A DNA stretch of 64,000 nucleotides from BMS3BBIN04 sp964552465 (GTDB lineage: Bacteria > Electryoneota > Electryoneia > Electryoneales > Electryoneaceae): positions 1 through 64,000 of the forward strand of contig CAZKGR010000003.1 in assembly GCA_964552465.1 (NCBI GenBank). Direction: 5' to 3'. This document shows, piece by piece, positions 1 through 8,490 of the stretch; position 1 is the stretch's first letter; every line of letters starts with the position of its first letter. Made by a program: the position numbers and the translations under genes. The notes beneath the pieces were generated by a model. The model had not been told where the DNA came from. It did no database searches and saw only the letters and a program-made list of their open reading frames with translations.

Positions 1-1
1 G

Positions 2-58
2 GACAACCGTTTCATCGAACGACTGTGGCGATCACTGAAATACGAGGATGTGTACTCT
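2..58 (+). mobile_element. IS3-family transposase (OrfB) remnant
   Basis: The first 19 codons read as DNRFIERLWRSLKYEDVYS and then meet a stop. This matches the C-terminal catalytic region of IS3-family OrfB integrases, where the Glu of 'ERLWR' is the last acidic residue of the DDE triad. The match stops abruptly at about 55, where homology to the overlapping FAD oxidase frame begins. Only this stub is inside the window, so it may be a relic of an insertion or the edge of an element cut off by the window or contig end. Confidence 0.72.
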
Positions 59-933
59 TGACTGCAAGTGCAGATGAAAATCCTGATCTCTATTGGGGAA
101 TCCGCGGCGGGGGCGGCAATTTTGGTGTTATCACGTCATTTTTGTTTCAGTGCGCTGAAATTGGCGTTGATATTAATTCCGGATTAATTGTAAAGAAGTT
201 CGAGAACGCGAAAGAATACATGCAGTTCCACCGGGATTATGTCCGCAACATGCCAGATGAGATGACAATCTGGTTTGTTATACGTCACGCTCCGCCGTTA
301 CCGTTCCTGCCGGAGGATGTACACGGCAAGTTGGCGGTAATTATTCCGTATGTCTACCTCGGTGATGGAGCTGAAGCTGACGAGCTGCTCAAGCCGATCC
401 GTGAATTTGGTGAGTCGCACGGTGAGTTTGTTGGCACTCATCCGTGGGCCGGCTGGCAATCAGGATTCGATGGCCTTGTCTTGCATGGTGCTCGTAATTA
501 TTGGAAGTCTCACCAGATGAATGAGCTTTCGGACGATGCCATTGATACCGTCATCGATTTCGCGGCAAAGATGCCTTCGAGTGAATGCGAAGTGTTTATT
601 CCGCACATGGAAGGTGCGCCAAGTCGTGTGCCGGTTGATGAAACGGCGTTCGCGTTCCGTGACAGCCCGTTCGTATTAAATATTCATACGCGGTGGCGGG
701 ATCCAGCGGATGATGAGAGGTGTATGCTCTGGGCCCGGGATTTTCACAAGGCGACACAGCCATACTCATATGGGGTGTATGTGAACTTCCTCAGCGATGA
801 AGGCAAGGATCGGGTCAAGGATGCTTACACCAAACCTACTTGGGATCGATTGGTGACGATCAAGCGGAAATACGATCCGAACAATTTCTTCCGAATGAAC
901 CAGAACATCAGTCCCACGAACGGGACATACTAA
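25..933 (+). pseudogene. FAD-linked oxidase (BBE type), N-terminally truncated
   Basis: This is the C-terminal two thirds of a berberine-bridge/6-hydroxynicotine-oxidase-type flavoenzyme, which oxidises a small substrate using covalently or tightly bound FAD. Visible hallmarks are 'ASADENPDLYWGIRGGGGNFG' near the start of the homologous part and a C-terminal BBE segment with 'YDPNNFFRMNQNI'. Family members run to about 450 residues with an N-terminal PP-loop FAD domain. Here homology starts only at about base 52, directly after the IS3-type transposase stub, so the FAD PP-loop and the residues for covalent attachment are missing. The first codons (from a GTG at 25) are transposase sequence read in another frame. 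The product is either a pseudogene made by recombination at an insertion sequence or an assembly chimera. A strong terminator follows. Confidence 0.75.
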
Positions 934-947
934 ACCCTGAACTACTT

Positions 948-976
948 AACCCGGGATTATCGATCCCGGGTTTTCT
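948..976 (+). terminator. Rho-independent terminator after the FAD oxidase
   Basis: A 10-bp perfect stem (AACCCGGGAT at 948-957 pairing with ATCCCGGGTT at 963-972) closes a 5-base loop and runs into TTTT. It lies 15 bases after the oxidase stop codon. Confidence 0.85.
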
Positions 977-1034
977 CTGCGTACCTTGCTGATGTGAAGG
1001 CTAAGTGTATCATGGAATGGTGGGGAGGAATACG

Positions 1035-1544
1035 ATGTTCGGCAGGGTAACGCGTGCGGTGTTGCTGGGTCTGATGCTGGTCAACGGATTGTGGTTCCTG
1101 CGCAACATCGCGTGGATCGCAAACATGGACGCTGCCATCGCGCATAACCCGGACATCCCGGATTTCGCTGCGCCCGGCCTTGTTCTCGGCAAGATGGTTG
1201 TCTTGCTGATGGTCGGTTTGGATTATGTGCTCGCTTTCGTGAACATCCTGCTGAAGCGGTACGAATTCGCCAAGTTCGCCTTGTTCGGCGCGACATTGCT
1301 GGTGGTCATGTATTGTATCGAAGCGATGTTGTGGGCCACACGTCATCAGGAAGTGTGGAACGAGTTTGCGATCTGGACGATTGCGGGGATTGTTCATGTC
1401 GGGACGGCGTTATGGTATCAGATCAATGGCAAGAACATGCTCGAAGAAGAAGAGTTGGAGGAAGCGACTGTTCAGCGGATGGAAGAGGAAGAGGATGTGC
1501 CGGAGCTGGAAATGAAGAGCTGGAAGGATGAACCGAAGTTTTAA
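1035..1544 (+). CDS. Hypothetical membrane protein with acidic tail
   Basis: I do not recognise the family. The 169-residue product has about four hydrophobic segments: 'VTRAVLLGLMLVNGLWFL' near the N terminus, one around 'LGKMVVLLMVGLDYVLAFV', 'FGATLLVVMYCIEAMLW', and 'WTIAGIVHVGTALWY'. A very acidic cytosolic-type tail of about 35 residues follows (runs of E and D after 'NMLEEEE'). I chose the ATG at 1035 because GGGGAGG lies six bases upstream. In-frame starts at 1005 and 1017 have no such site. It is a single gene between a terminator and the convergent radical SAM gene, with which it overlaps by four bases at the 3' ends. Confidence 0.75.
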   Translation: MFGRVTRAVLLGLMLVNGLWFLRNIAWIANMDAAIAHNPDIPDFAAPGLVLGKMVVLLMVGLDYVLAFVNILLKRYEFAKFALFGATLLVVMYCIEAMLWATRHQEVWNEFAIWTIAGIVHVGTALWYQINGKNMLEEEELEEATVQRMEEEEDVPELEMKSWKDEPKF

Positions 1545-2704
1545 ACAGCAGGCTGTTGAACATTCGATTTTTTTCTATTCACACAACCCACCTTCTGATC
1601 GATCTCCTCAGATCCAGAACGCGAATCCGGAACTTCGTGCCATCGACCGTTGAAGAGCCTGTTCTGAAGACCGCAGCGGTAAAGAATCGGGCAACCATAG
1701 CAGAACTGATGCGTGGCATCCATCGGCCGGTTGCGGACGGTATCACGCAGCTGACGGTATTGTTCACTATTCCAAATGGTTTCGATAGCATCGTCGAATG
1801 CGTTGCCCAAGGTGATGGGTTGCCGGTTATCGTCGCTGAACTGTTCTCCCAGCCGGTGTTCGCAGCAGGGGATAACATCCCCATTGTACTTGATGACCAT
1901 GTCAAACCACGGATGGAAACAAAGAGGTATCGGCCGGCTCGGTTTTGGCTCAATAATGGGGTAAGTACCGTAGTCGACATCCAACGAATTGTGCACGGTT
2001 CCCCAGATTGATTTGATTCTGTCCACGCCAATCTGGCGGAAATAGCGCGTGGCGCGCACCTGCTCGACGAGGTTGTGCTGGTATTTGTAATACTGGGCTT
2101 CAACAATCGGGTAGCGGAGGTTGTGCTTCTGCCGGAACGCCAACAAACGTTCCAGGTTTGACTTCACAAGATCCACCTTACCGCCAATCTTCGTTCTTTC
2201 ATAGACGGATTGAGTGAAGCCGTCCATGCCCACCCGTAGGTGCGTGATCCCGGAACGAGAGAGTTGACAGATTTTATCGTCGGTGAATCGAAAGCTTAGA
2301 TTGCTGGCGACGACAACGTGAAGCCCGGCTTCATAGCCATGTTTCGTCACCTCGAACAGGTTGCGGTACATGAATGGATCGCCGAAATAATAGAGTTGCA
2401 GGACGGTGGATTTTCCCTTGATCTGATCAATGATTCGTTTGGCTTGTTCCAGCGGCATTCTACGTTTGAGTGAAATACTGGAAGGTGAAACCATGGACCG
2501 CACGGAATCCGCGTGTACACAGGCATGGCAACGCAGATTGCACGCTGGCGATAGATCGAGCTTGACGCTATAAGGAAAACGCGAGGCTTGGCTACTCGCT
2601 TGCAGATAATGCCGGGCGAGATCAACGGTGTTGAACAACGGGCCTGGGAAACGGGGACGAAAAGAATGCATCCAGTGGAGAAGTGAGCGAAAACGATAGA
2701 ACAT
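1541..2704 (-). CDS. Radical SAM protein with SPASM domain
   Basis: This is a 387-residue radical S-adenosylmethionine enzyme. The CxxxCxxC motif that binds the SAM-cleaving 4Fe-4S cluster is 'CNLRCHAC' (Cys55, 59, 62). The C terminus carries a Cys-rich SPASM/twitch region ('CFHPW', 'PCCEHR', 'FCYGCPILYRC') that binds auxiliary clusters. SPASM proteins mature peptides or modify sugars and antibiotics. No peptide precursor or partner gene is visible nearby, so the substrate is unknown. I start it at the ATG at 2704, which follows an AAGGG nine bases upstream. A longer TTG-initiated form would begin at 2749. It is a stand-alone gene, convergent with the hypothetical membrane protein. Confidence 0.85.
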   Translation of the reverse strand: MFYRFRSLLHWMHSFRPRFPGPLFNTVDLARHYLQASSQASRFPYSVKLDLSPACNLRCHACVHADSVRSMVSPSSISLKRRMPLEQAKRIIDQIKGKSTVLQLYYFGDPFMYRNLFEVTKHGYEAGLHVVVASNLSFRFTDDKICQLSRSGITHLRVGMDGFTQSVYERTKIGGKVDLVKSNLERLLAFRQKHNLRYPIVEAQYYKYQHNLVEQVRATRYFRQIGVDRIKSIWGTVHNSLDVDYGTYPIIEPKPSRPIPLCFHPWFDMVIKYNGDVIPCCEHRLGEQFSDDNRQPITLGNAFDDAIETIWNSEQYRQLRDTVRNRPMDATHQFCYGCPILYRCGLQNRLFNGRWHEVPDSRSGSEEIDQKVGCVNRKKSNVQQPAV

Positions 2705-2873
2705 GATTCGACCCTTGTTTCTTAGATAGGCACACCTTGTAATATTCAACGCCTATATATAACCTAGCAGTGGTTCCGCACGGTTGCCAGTGCTTCGTCT
2801 CTCCTCACGGTTATTAGGTCGAAATCCGGCTCGAATCAGGGGCGGATCAAAAGTCAACCGTTATATTCCCTGC

Positions 2874-3464
2874 ATGGACCATTTTGAACATATAGAAGTG
2901 ACGTCTCGGGAACATTGGCGCGAGTGGTTGGCGGGCAACTACGAACGCGACGAAGCGGTGTGGTTGGTCACATATAAGAAGCATTGCGGCGACCGCTACG
3001 TTGACTACGGCGCGACGGTGGAGGAAGCGTTGTGTTTCGGGTGGGTGGACAGTCATACCCGCCGTGTTGATGAAGACCGGACCAAATTGTTGTTCTCACC
3101 GCGACGAAAGGGAAGTCCGTGGTCGCGGTCGAACAAGGAGCGTGTGGCGTGTTTGATCGCTGATGGTCGAATGACACCTGCCGGGATGATCAAGATCGAA
3201 GCGGCGAAGGCGGACGGATCATGGTTGTTCATGGACGACATCGAAGCCGGGATCGTGCCGGGCGATCTGGCGGCAGCGTTGGATGCGAATCCGGATGCAG
3301 CAGCGAACTGGGAACGAATACGTCACTCTGCGAAGAAGGTGATCCTGCTGTGGATCAAAACGGCGAAGACGCAACTGACGCGTGACAAACGTATCGCAGA
3401 GACGGTCAGCAAGGCGGCTGTTGGCAAGCTGGCGGCGCATCCGCCGGGGCGGGACCATATCTAA
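2874..3464 (+). CDS. YdeI/OmpD-associated family protein
   Basis: The 196-residue protein matches the YdeI/OmpD-associated ('bacteriocin-protection') family: 'EAVWLVTYKKHCG', 'VEEALCFGWVDS', 'SPWSRSNKERV' and a C-terminal region rich in Lys and Ala. Members are small cytosolic proteins of unclear biochemistry, some linked to stress or antimicrobial-peptide resistance. The ATG at 2874 matches the usual N terminus of the family. The 30 extra codons upstream have no family resemblance. It stands alone between the divergent radical SAM gene and a secreted-protein gene. Confidence 0.82.
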   Translation: MDHFEHIEVTSREHWREWLAGNYERDEAVWLVTYKKHCGDRYVDYGATVEEALCFGWVDSHTRRVDEDRTKLLFSPRRKGSPWSRSNKERVACLIADGRMTPAGMIKIEAAKADGSWLFMDDIEAGIVPGDLAAALDANPDAAANWERIRHSAKKVILLWIKTAKTQLTRDKRIAETVSKAAVGKLAAHPPGRDHI

Positions 3465-3555
3465 GTATTTTAGAAATTACTGAATCTCACTTGTGACCTA
3501 TCGAGTATTTCAGGATATTGTACTGAATGAAATGGTGCAGTTGTCTGGGGGAACA

Positions 3556-4950
3556 ATGAAGTATGCATGGATGATTCTACTTGCTCTGTCCATCTCGATC
3601 ACCACTCTCGCCGCACCTCCAATCCTGTGGGAAACCCAATACCAGGTAGGTTTCGATGCCGGTTACACGACATCTGTTGTATGCCCTGACTCGACGGTTG
3701 TTCTTTCAGGCTACAGAGGTGATTTAACGGTAGCCCGTCGGATTGATCCCAACGGTGAAACATTGGCGCACAACCTACTATATCCAGGGATTCGTGATCC
3801 CATCGCGATGTCGAATTCAGATATTGTTGCAAGAGGCAATGCTGGAGTTCTAGCACGATGGGATTTCGATCTGGATGCCTTCTGGGTTTGGACGTCTTGG
3901 AGCTATCCAATATTTCTCCATTACCAAGAGACGGCGGATGGGAATCTGGTAGTAGTCGGATGCCAGTATTACAACGAGGGTCAAAAACATATCCTGACTT
4001 TTACTTCATGGGGTTCGTGGATCGGAGACCTCACCGTTCAGTTACCCTATGAACACACTGCGAATGATATGTTGGTGCTACCTGATGGCCACTACCTCAT
4101 GTCTGGTATGTTTCTGGTCGATGATGAATTGCGTCAGGGATTCATTGCCAAAATCGATCAGGATTCTGGCGAACCGATCTGGTTGACCCTGACCTCAGAA
4201 GAACCTCAATGGGAAGCGATTTCTCCGGATCAAATGGTTTTACTGCCTGATGGCAGGATCCGTGTACTTGTTGAACGATACGCGATGTTGGACTATCCTG
4301 ACTTATTGTATTTGAGTGCGGATGGTGAGATTGTTGATCAGAAGTACGTAGATGATGAATTCCCAAATGGACTCAACAACTTTCAGGTCTGCAATCTGAG
4401 AGACAGTGGCTTCCTCGTCCGAAATGCCTGGAGTCTGTTTCGATTGAACGCTGCCGGGGAGTTGGTCTGGCAGCACGACTACCGGTATGAATTCGATTCA
4501 CAGGATATATCATTTAACAATGTAACACCAGTCGGATTGCAGCGGATCTACTGGGTCGGTCGGAGTTGGGTTGGAAACACGAACTACGGTTGGGTAGCGT
4601 GCCTGGGTGAAGACACCGCGCCACTACGTGTTGAAGTTGCGTGTCTGGATGAAGATCAAAGTGCACCGGTAGGTTCGACATTCGCTTGGCATGGACATTT
4701 ACGTAACCGTGAAAATGTGTCACAGACGGTGGATGTATGGACGGTCGCTCGCGGTCCGAACTGGGATGTGATCGGTCCGATCCGAATGTGGAATGATGTC
4801 ACAATTGAACCCGAGGCCACATTGGGTGCTACCCTACTGCAGCACATACCGTTATGTGTCGGTCCTGGTGAATACAACTACATCCTGCGGGTGGGAGAGT
4901 ATCCGGAATACCACTACGAAGCGTATTTCGAATTCGAGGTGATCGAATAA
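3556..4950 (+). CDS. Secreted hypothetical protein, probable beta-propeller
   Basis: The 464-residue product starts with a clear signal peptide (MKYAWMILLALSISITTLAA, cleavage expected after the Ala pair). The mature part has repeated blocks of the type 'GDLTVARRIDPNGETL', 'DGNLVVVGCQYYNEG' and 'LPDGHYLMSGMF', as in beta-propellers built from delta-60/PQQ-like repeats. The last ~110 residues ('LRVEVACLDEDQSAPVGSTFAWHGHLRN...') look like an Ig-fold. The ATG at 3556 has GGGGGA just upstream, whereas the upstream in-frame codons lack a signal. I assign no enzymatic function. It is most likely extracytoplasmic or surface-exposed. Confidence 0.75.
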   Translation: MKYAWMILLALSISITTLAAPPILWETQYQVGFDAGYTTSVVCPDSTVVLSGYRGDLTVARRIDPNGETLAHNLLYPGIRDPIAMSNSDIVARGNAGVLARWDFDLDAFWVWTSWSYPIFLHYQETADGNLVVVGCQYYNEGQKHILTFTSWGSWIGDLTVQLPYEHTANDMLVLPDGHYLMSGMFLVDDELRQGFIAKIDQDSGEPIWLTLTSEEPQWEAISPDQMVLLPDGRIRVLVERYAMLDYPDLLYLSADGEIVDQKYVDDEFPNGLNNFQVCNLRDSGFLVRNAWSLFRLNAAGELVWQHDYRYEFDSQDISFNNVTPVGLQRIYWVGRSWVGNTNYGWVACLGEDTAPLRVEVACLDEDQSAPVGSTFAWHGHLRNRENVSQTVDVWTVARGPNWDVIGPIRMWNDVTIEPEATLGATLLQHIPLCVGPGEYNYILRVGEYPEYHYEAYFEFEVIE

Positions 4951-5002
4951 CCCCTGGTGGCGTGTACTGCGCCTGGCTATAAAGTGAAATCATGAATAAC
5001 GA

Positions 5003-5200
5003 TCAGTCTTCGGATGATTCGGATGGAGTGTCCTTCTTTTTACGGGTCAGACGATAGGCAACGTACATGATCACCAGTATCCCTATCCCGATCCCCAGAC
5101 CGAGGGCGATGTTATCGATAGTTGCGCCCAATGCGATCCCGAATCCCACATAGATGATTGCCATCGGGATCAGCCAACCAGGTAGTTTTTTACCTGCCAT
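5003..5200 (-). CDS. Small two-helix membrane protein
   Basis: The 65-residue protein has two hydrophobic helices ('WLIPMAIIYVGFGIALGA' and 'LGLGIGIGILVIMYVAY') rich in small residues, then a basic-to-acidic tail 'RLTRKKKDTPSESSED'. The start is supported by GGAGG seven to eight bases upstream. It is the last gene of a minus-strand run behind the symporter and the symporter fragment, with only 20 bases between. A role as an accessory peptide is possible but unproven, and I do not recognise the family. Confidence 0.7.
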   Translation of the reverse strand: MAGKKLPGWLIPMAIIYVGFGIALGATIDNIALGLGIGIGILVIMYVAYRLTRKKKDTPSESSED

Positions 5201-5220
5201 GTCATGTCCTCCACTATATG

Positions 5221-5409
5221 CTACTGCTCTGGCCGGTTGGCAGCGGCGAAGAGGTTTTCGTCGAACTCACCTTCGGATTTGGCGACGATTGTCGTTGTCG
5301 CCAGATCACCCGCGATATTAACCGCCGTGCGGCTCATTTCGAGCAGGTGATCCACACCGAGATTGATGCTAATCCTTTCCAGCGACATCTCACTTAATAC
5401 AGGGCACAA
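5221..5409 (-). pseudogene. C-terminal fragment of a second DAACS symporter
   Basis: From about base 5375 this frame reads 'SINLGVDHLLEMSRTAVNIAGDLATTTIVAKSEGEFDENLF' in two overlapping blocks. That is the last transmembrane helix and tail of a dicarboxylate/amino acid:cation symporter. The neighbouring full-length symporter ends with the equivalent 'VTDRILDMVRTTVN' and 'VVIARTEGEE', so this is a diverged paralogue tail, not a frameshifted end of the same gene. It begins right after that gene's stop codon and has no convincing ribosome-binding site; the initiator would be TTG at 5409 or ATG at 5388. I interpret it as the remnant of a tandem duplicate lost by deletion. Confidence 0.65.
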
Positions 5410-6630
5410 CTACGTCAATTTGGTCTCTTCGCCTTCTGTTCTTGCGATCACCACAGCTCCGCATGAGTCCGACCAGACATTAACCGTGGTCCGGACCATG
5501 TCGAGGATACGGTCGGTAACCATGACCAGTCCGATGCCTTCCAGGGGCAGTCCAACAGCGTTCAGGATGATGGCTATCGCGACAAGTGAAGCCATCGGGA
5601 CTCCTGCCACCCCTATTGAGGTCATAAGCGCGGTGAATACGATGATGAACTGCTGAAAGAAGCTCAGGTCAATACCGTACACCTGGGCAATGAATATCAC
5701 GACCACGCATTCATATAACGCAGTACCGTCCATGTTTATCGTCGCACCGAGTGGAAGAACGAACGAGGATGTCCTGTTCGACACACCCGAGTTTTCCTCG
5801 ACACATTTCATTGTCAGTGGCAGGGTTGCGTTGGAAGAAGCTGTCGAAAAGGCGGTGAGCAAAGCCTCTGTCATTGATTTCAGGTGGCGGAACGGTTTTT
5901 TCACTCTGCCTACAATAAGAAGCAACAGGGGGAGAATGATGAAGGCATGGATCAACAGGGCGGAGAGGACGATAAAGAAAAATTTCAGCAGTGAACCGAA
6001 TGTTGAAAAGCCGGTTGTAGCCACTATACTTGCAATCAAGCCGAAAATCCCTACCGGGGCGAACCAGATGATGAACCGGGTCATTTTCATCATTACTTCG
6101 AACAGATATTCGAATAAATTGGTAAAGAAGGTTCTTCCCTTTTCCGGAAGGCGGGAAGCAAATAAACCGAAGAGGATACTGAAGAAAATTACAGCAAGCA
6201 TATCGCCTTCGACCATTGCTCGTATCGGATTCTCGGGAATCATCCTCAGCAGGATTCCATAGACAACATTCTCACTCGTTTGAGCAATTTCAGGCGTTGC
6301 GCCTAGCTGTATGTTTGTGCCAAAACCAGGCTGAAAGATGTTGACGAGGATCAGTCCGGTCAGAATAGCAAGGGTACTGGTCAAAAGGTAGTACAGGATG
6401 GTTTTACCGCCCAGCCTCCCGATGTTCCCACCGTTACCACCTACACCCAGAACACCTGAGGTTATTGATGCGACAATAAGCGGAACAATGATCATCTTAA
6501 GCAGGCGGAGAAAGATATCGGCGAGAGGATCAGCCACTACCTGGACCGGCTCTCCGATCAGTACTCCTGCGAGTATTCCAAGGACAATGCTAACCAGTAT
6601 CCAGTGAGTAAGAGTCAGCTTCTTAAACAT
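5410..6630 (-). CDS. Dicarboxylate/amino acid:cation (DAACS) symporter
   Basis: The 406-residue integral membrane protein of the glutamate transporter (GltP/DctA) fold imports acidic amino acids or C4-dicarboxylates with H+ or Na+. Signatures are 'GVLIGEPVQ' in the first loop, the re-entrant hairpin 'ASSNATLPLTMKCVEE', and 'PLGATINMDGTALYE', the substrate/cation-binding hairpin region. Length is typical for bacterial members. The substrate cannot be fixed from sequence alone. It is followed directly by the tail of a second symporter and a small membrane protein, and preceded at 45 bases by the GlmU-like gene on the same strand. Confidence 0.92.
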   Translation of the reverse strand: MFKKLTLTHWILVSIVLGILAGVLIGEPVQVVADPLADIFLRLLKMIIVPLIVASITSGVLGVGGNGGNIGRLGGKTILYYLLTSTLAILTGLILVNIFQPGFGTNIQLGATPEIAQTSENVVYGILLRMIPENPIRAMVEGDMLAVIFFSILFGLFASRLPEKGRTFFTNLFEYLFEVMMKMTRFIIWFAPVGIFGLIASIVATTGFSTFGSLLKFFFIVLSALLIHAFIILPLLLLIVGRVKKPFRHLKSMTEALLTAFSTASSNATLPLTMKCVEENSGVSNRTSSFVLPLGATINMDGTALYECVVVIFIAQVYGIDLSFFQQFIIVFTALMTSIGVAGVPMASLVAIAIILNAVGLPLEGIGLVMVTDRILDMVRTTVNVWSDSCGAVVIARTEGEETKLT

Positions 6631-6674
6631 GATGTCGCGTCCTTTGAATGAACCATTAATACTGAAATCAGCTT

Positions 6675-7949
6675 CTACTCCGCACCACCAATCGCTGCGG
6701 CGTGCAGGTTTCTGATCATGACGAGCATGGCGGGTGTGAGTTCACGGTCACGTCGTTCCATGACTGTTTTCGCAGTCACAAGGAACCTTTCCAGATCGTA
6801 TATCTCGAAGTTATCTTCACCGCCCCAACGGAATGCCCCGATTGTCTTTGGAGGGAATCCAGCGCCAAAGAGGTTGCTGCCGACGCCGATTACGGTGCCT
6901 GTGTTCAGCTGAGTGTTGATCGCGGTCTTGACATGATCCCCGATAATCGAACCGAAATGCGGCGTGCCAGAGCTAATTTGTTCGCCGTGCAGGGTGACAG
7001 ACACGTCGGAATAGTTGTTCTTGAGGTCGCTGTTGTTTGTATCGGCGCCGAGGTTGACCCATTCTCCGACTATCGAGTTTCCGATGAAACCATCGTGTTG
7101 TTTGTTGGAGTGGCCGATGAAGATGGAGGATGCGATTTCGCCACCGAGTTTACACATCGGGCCGATAGAGAGTGGGCCGTACAACCTGGCTCCAGCTTTT
7201 ATTACGGACCGTTCACCGATCACCACTGGCCCAATGACAATCGCACCCGGCATAATCGTAGCGCCTTCCATGATGACGATTGGACCTTCGCTGGCATCAA
7301 GGATAGCTCCAGCTTTTACACTGGCCCCTGTGGCGAGGTGAATATTCGTTTCTTCGACGAGGATTGCAGAATGATGCAAATCACCATTGATTTGACCGTC
7401 ACCGACGCGTGCGAGCGCTCGTTTGATCACGCCGCCTTGCTTTTTCAACAGATCCCATGGCCACCAGGCGAGAGTGTCCTTCAATTCGCGGACTTCAATT
7501 TCAGGAGTGCCTGCGATTTGAGTCCACACTGAAATCAGCATGTGAGCGGAGAAGTCAACTGGATTGCGTTTAGGAGTCTTTAACCAGTGCCGTGCGACGG
7601 CCGCAGGAACGCGTGCAGCAACAATGTCAGGGCCTTCTGTATATAAGATGTATGGTGATTTTTCCTGCAAACCCTGGGTCGGAATGTCGCCAGCGATTCT
7701 TCCGTTGACTAGAAATACGTCACCTTTGGTGGGGAGATTGGTCGCACGTGAGCCATACTTCTCCTTGATCAAGTCTCGTAGAGAATCTCGTGGAATCCAA
7801 GAGTATGGCTGAGTATCGAGCATCCGGGCGATACGGTTGCCCAATGTTTCCAACCCGATGATCAGATCCCAAACGGGGCGAAGTGAGGTCAAGGGTCCGA
7901 AGCGGCGAAAGCCGGGATCTTCAAATACAATCAGGGGAATCTGACTCAT
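6675..7949 (-). CDS. GlmU-like sugar nucleotidyltransferase/acetyltransferase
   Basis: The 424-residue protein resembles the 'alternative' GlmU-like family common in Bacteroidetes relatives. The short divergent N-terminal half ('VFEDPGFRRFGPLTSLRPVWDL', split here as start and 'LRPVWDL') replaces the canonical nucleotidyltransferase G-rich loop. The C-terminal half (from about residue 190) is a left-handed beta-helix of hexapeptide repeats ('AILDASEGPIVIMEGATI', 'IVIGPVVIGERSVI', 'SSIFIGHSNKQHDGF'). Such proteins are expected to make UDP-GlcNAc from glucosamine-1-phosphate. A GlmM-like phosphohexomutase is encoded at 61457-62815. Substrate assignment is by family, not by visible active-site residues. 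Confidence 0.8.
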   Translation of the reverse strand: MSQIPLIVFEDPGFRRFGPLTSLRPVWDLIIGLETLGNRIARMLDTQPYSWIPRDSLRDLIKEKYGSRATNLPTKGDVFLVNGRIAGDIPTQGLQEKSPYILYTEGPDIVAARVPAAVARHWLKTPKRNPVDFSAHMLISVWTQIAGTPEIEVRELKDTLAWWPWDLLKKQGGVIKRALARVGDGQINGDLHHSAILVEETNIHLATGASVKAGAILDASEGPIVIMEGATIMPGAIVIGPVVIGERSVIKAGARLYGPLSIGPMCKLGGEIASSIFIGHSNKQHDGFIGNSIVGEWVNLGADTNNSDLKNNYSDVSVTLHGEQISSGTPHFGSIIGDHVKTAINTQLNTGTVIGVGSNLFGAGFPPKTIGAFRWGGEDNFEIYDLERFLVTAKTVMERRDRELTPAMLVMIRNLHAAAIGGAE

Positions 7950-8130
7950 ATTACAGCTCCTGGTTAAGCCGAAGCAAGGTACGGTTCACGCATGAAGTCG
8001 TCAATGTTGAGGGGGATGCTCCGTTTTTATATTTTCGCTAATGGTGTGACGGTGGTCACTTTACATAGGTCATTGTGTTTCCTAACTTAGCAGACAACAA
8101 TCGATTACATTTGAACGAAGAGGCAAGACC

Positions 8131-8475
8131 ATGAGCAACCAACGACCGCGCACCTTCATCAAACGTGACGTCGTTGAGATGACTGCCAAGAGCACCGGAC
8201 TTGATCCAAAGGTAGTCGCTCCTATCGTAGACGCTGCGTTTACTACCATGCGTGAGATGATTGTCAATGCAACTGGCGAGTGTCGGATCGAAATTCGTGA
8301 TTTCGGTGTGCTGCAGGTGAAGAACACGGCTCCGAAGCCGAAAGCTCGTAATCCACGCAAGCCAGGCGAAGAGATCTATATTCCCGCACGGCGGAAGACA
8401 CATTTCCGTCCCGGCCGTCGGATAAAGGAAGCTTTGCAGAAGCCTCTTGACGAGCTTGCAGCGGAAAACAAGTAA
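8131..8475 (+). CDS. HU/IHF-family DNA-binding protein
   Basis: The 114-residue histone-like protein bends and compacts DNA as a dimer. The fold is recognisable from 'FIKRDVVEMTAKSTGLDPKV' and 'VDAAFTTMREMIVNA', then 'CRIEIRDFGVLQVK' and the DNA-arm region 'PKARNPRKPGEEIYIPARRK'. The family signature 'GFG' is 'DFG' here. AAGAGG precedes the ATG. It is followed after 15 bases by the SelW-like selenoprotein frame, and the pair shares one terminator, so both are probably on one transcript. There are about 24 extra residues at the C terminus compared with E. coli HU. Confidence 0.92.
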   Translation: MSNQRPRTFIKRDVVEMTAKSTGLDPKVVAPIVDAAFTTMREMIVNATGECRIEIRDFGVLQVKNTAPKPKARNPRKPGEEIYIPARRKTHFRPGRRIKEALQKPLDELAAENK

Positions 8476-8490
8476 GTTGGGGTAATAACT

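Noticed and set aside
2784..2873. Extended N terminus of the YdeI-family gene
   Set aside because: The 30 codons before ATG 2874 do not resemble the family and lack a ribosome-binding site.
6702..7532. A 276-codon plus-strand frame opposite the GlmU-like gene
   Set aside because: Its composition mirrors the hexapeptide repeats of the real gene and it has no ribosome-binding site or recognisable domain.
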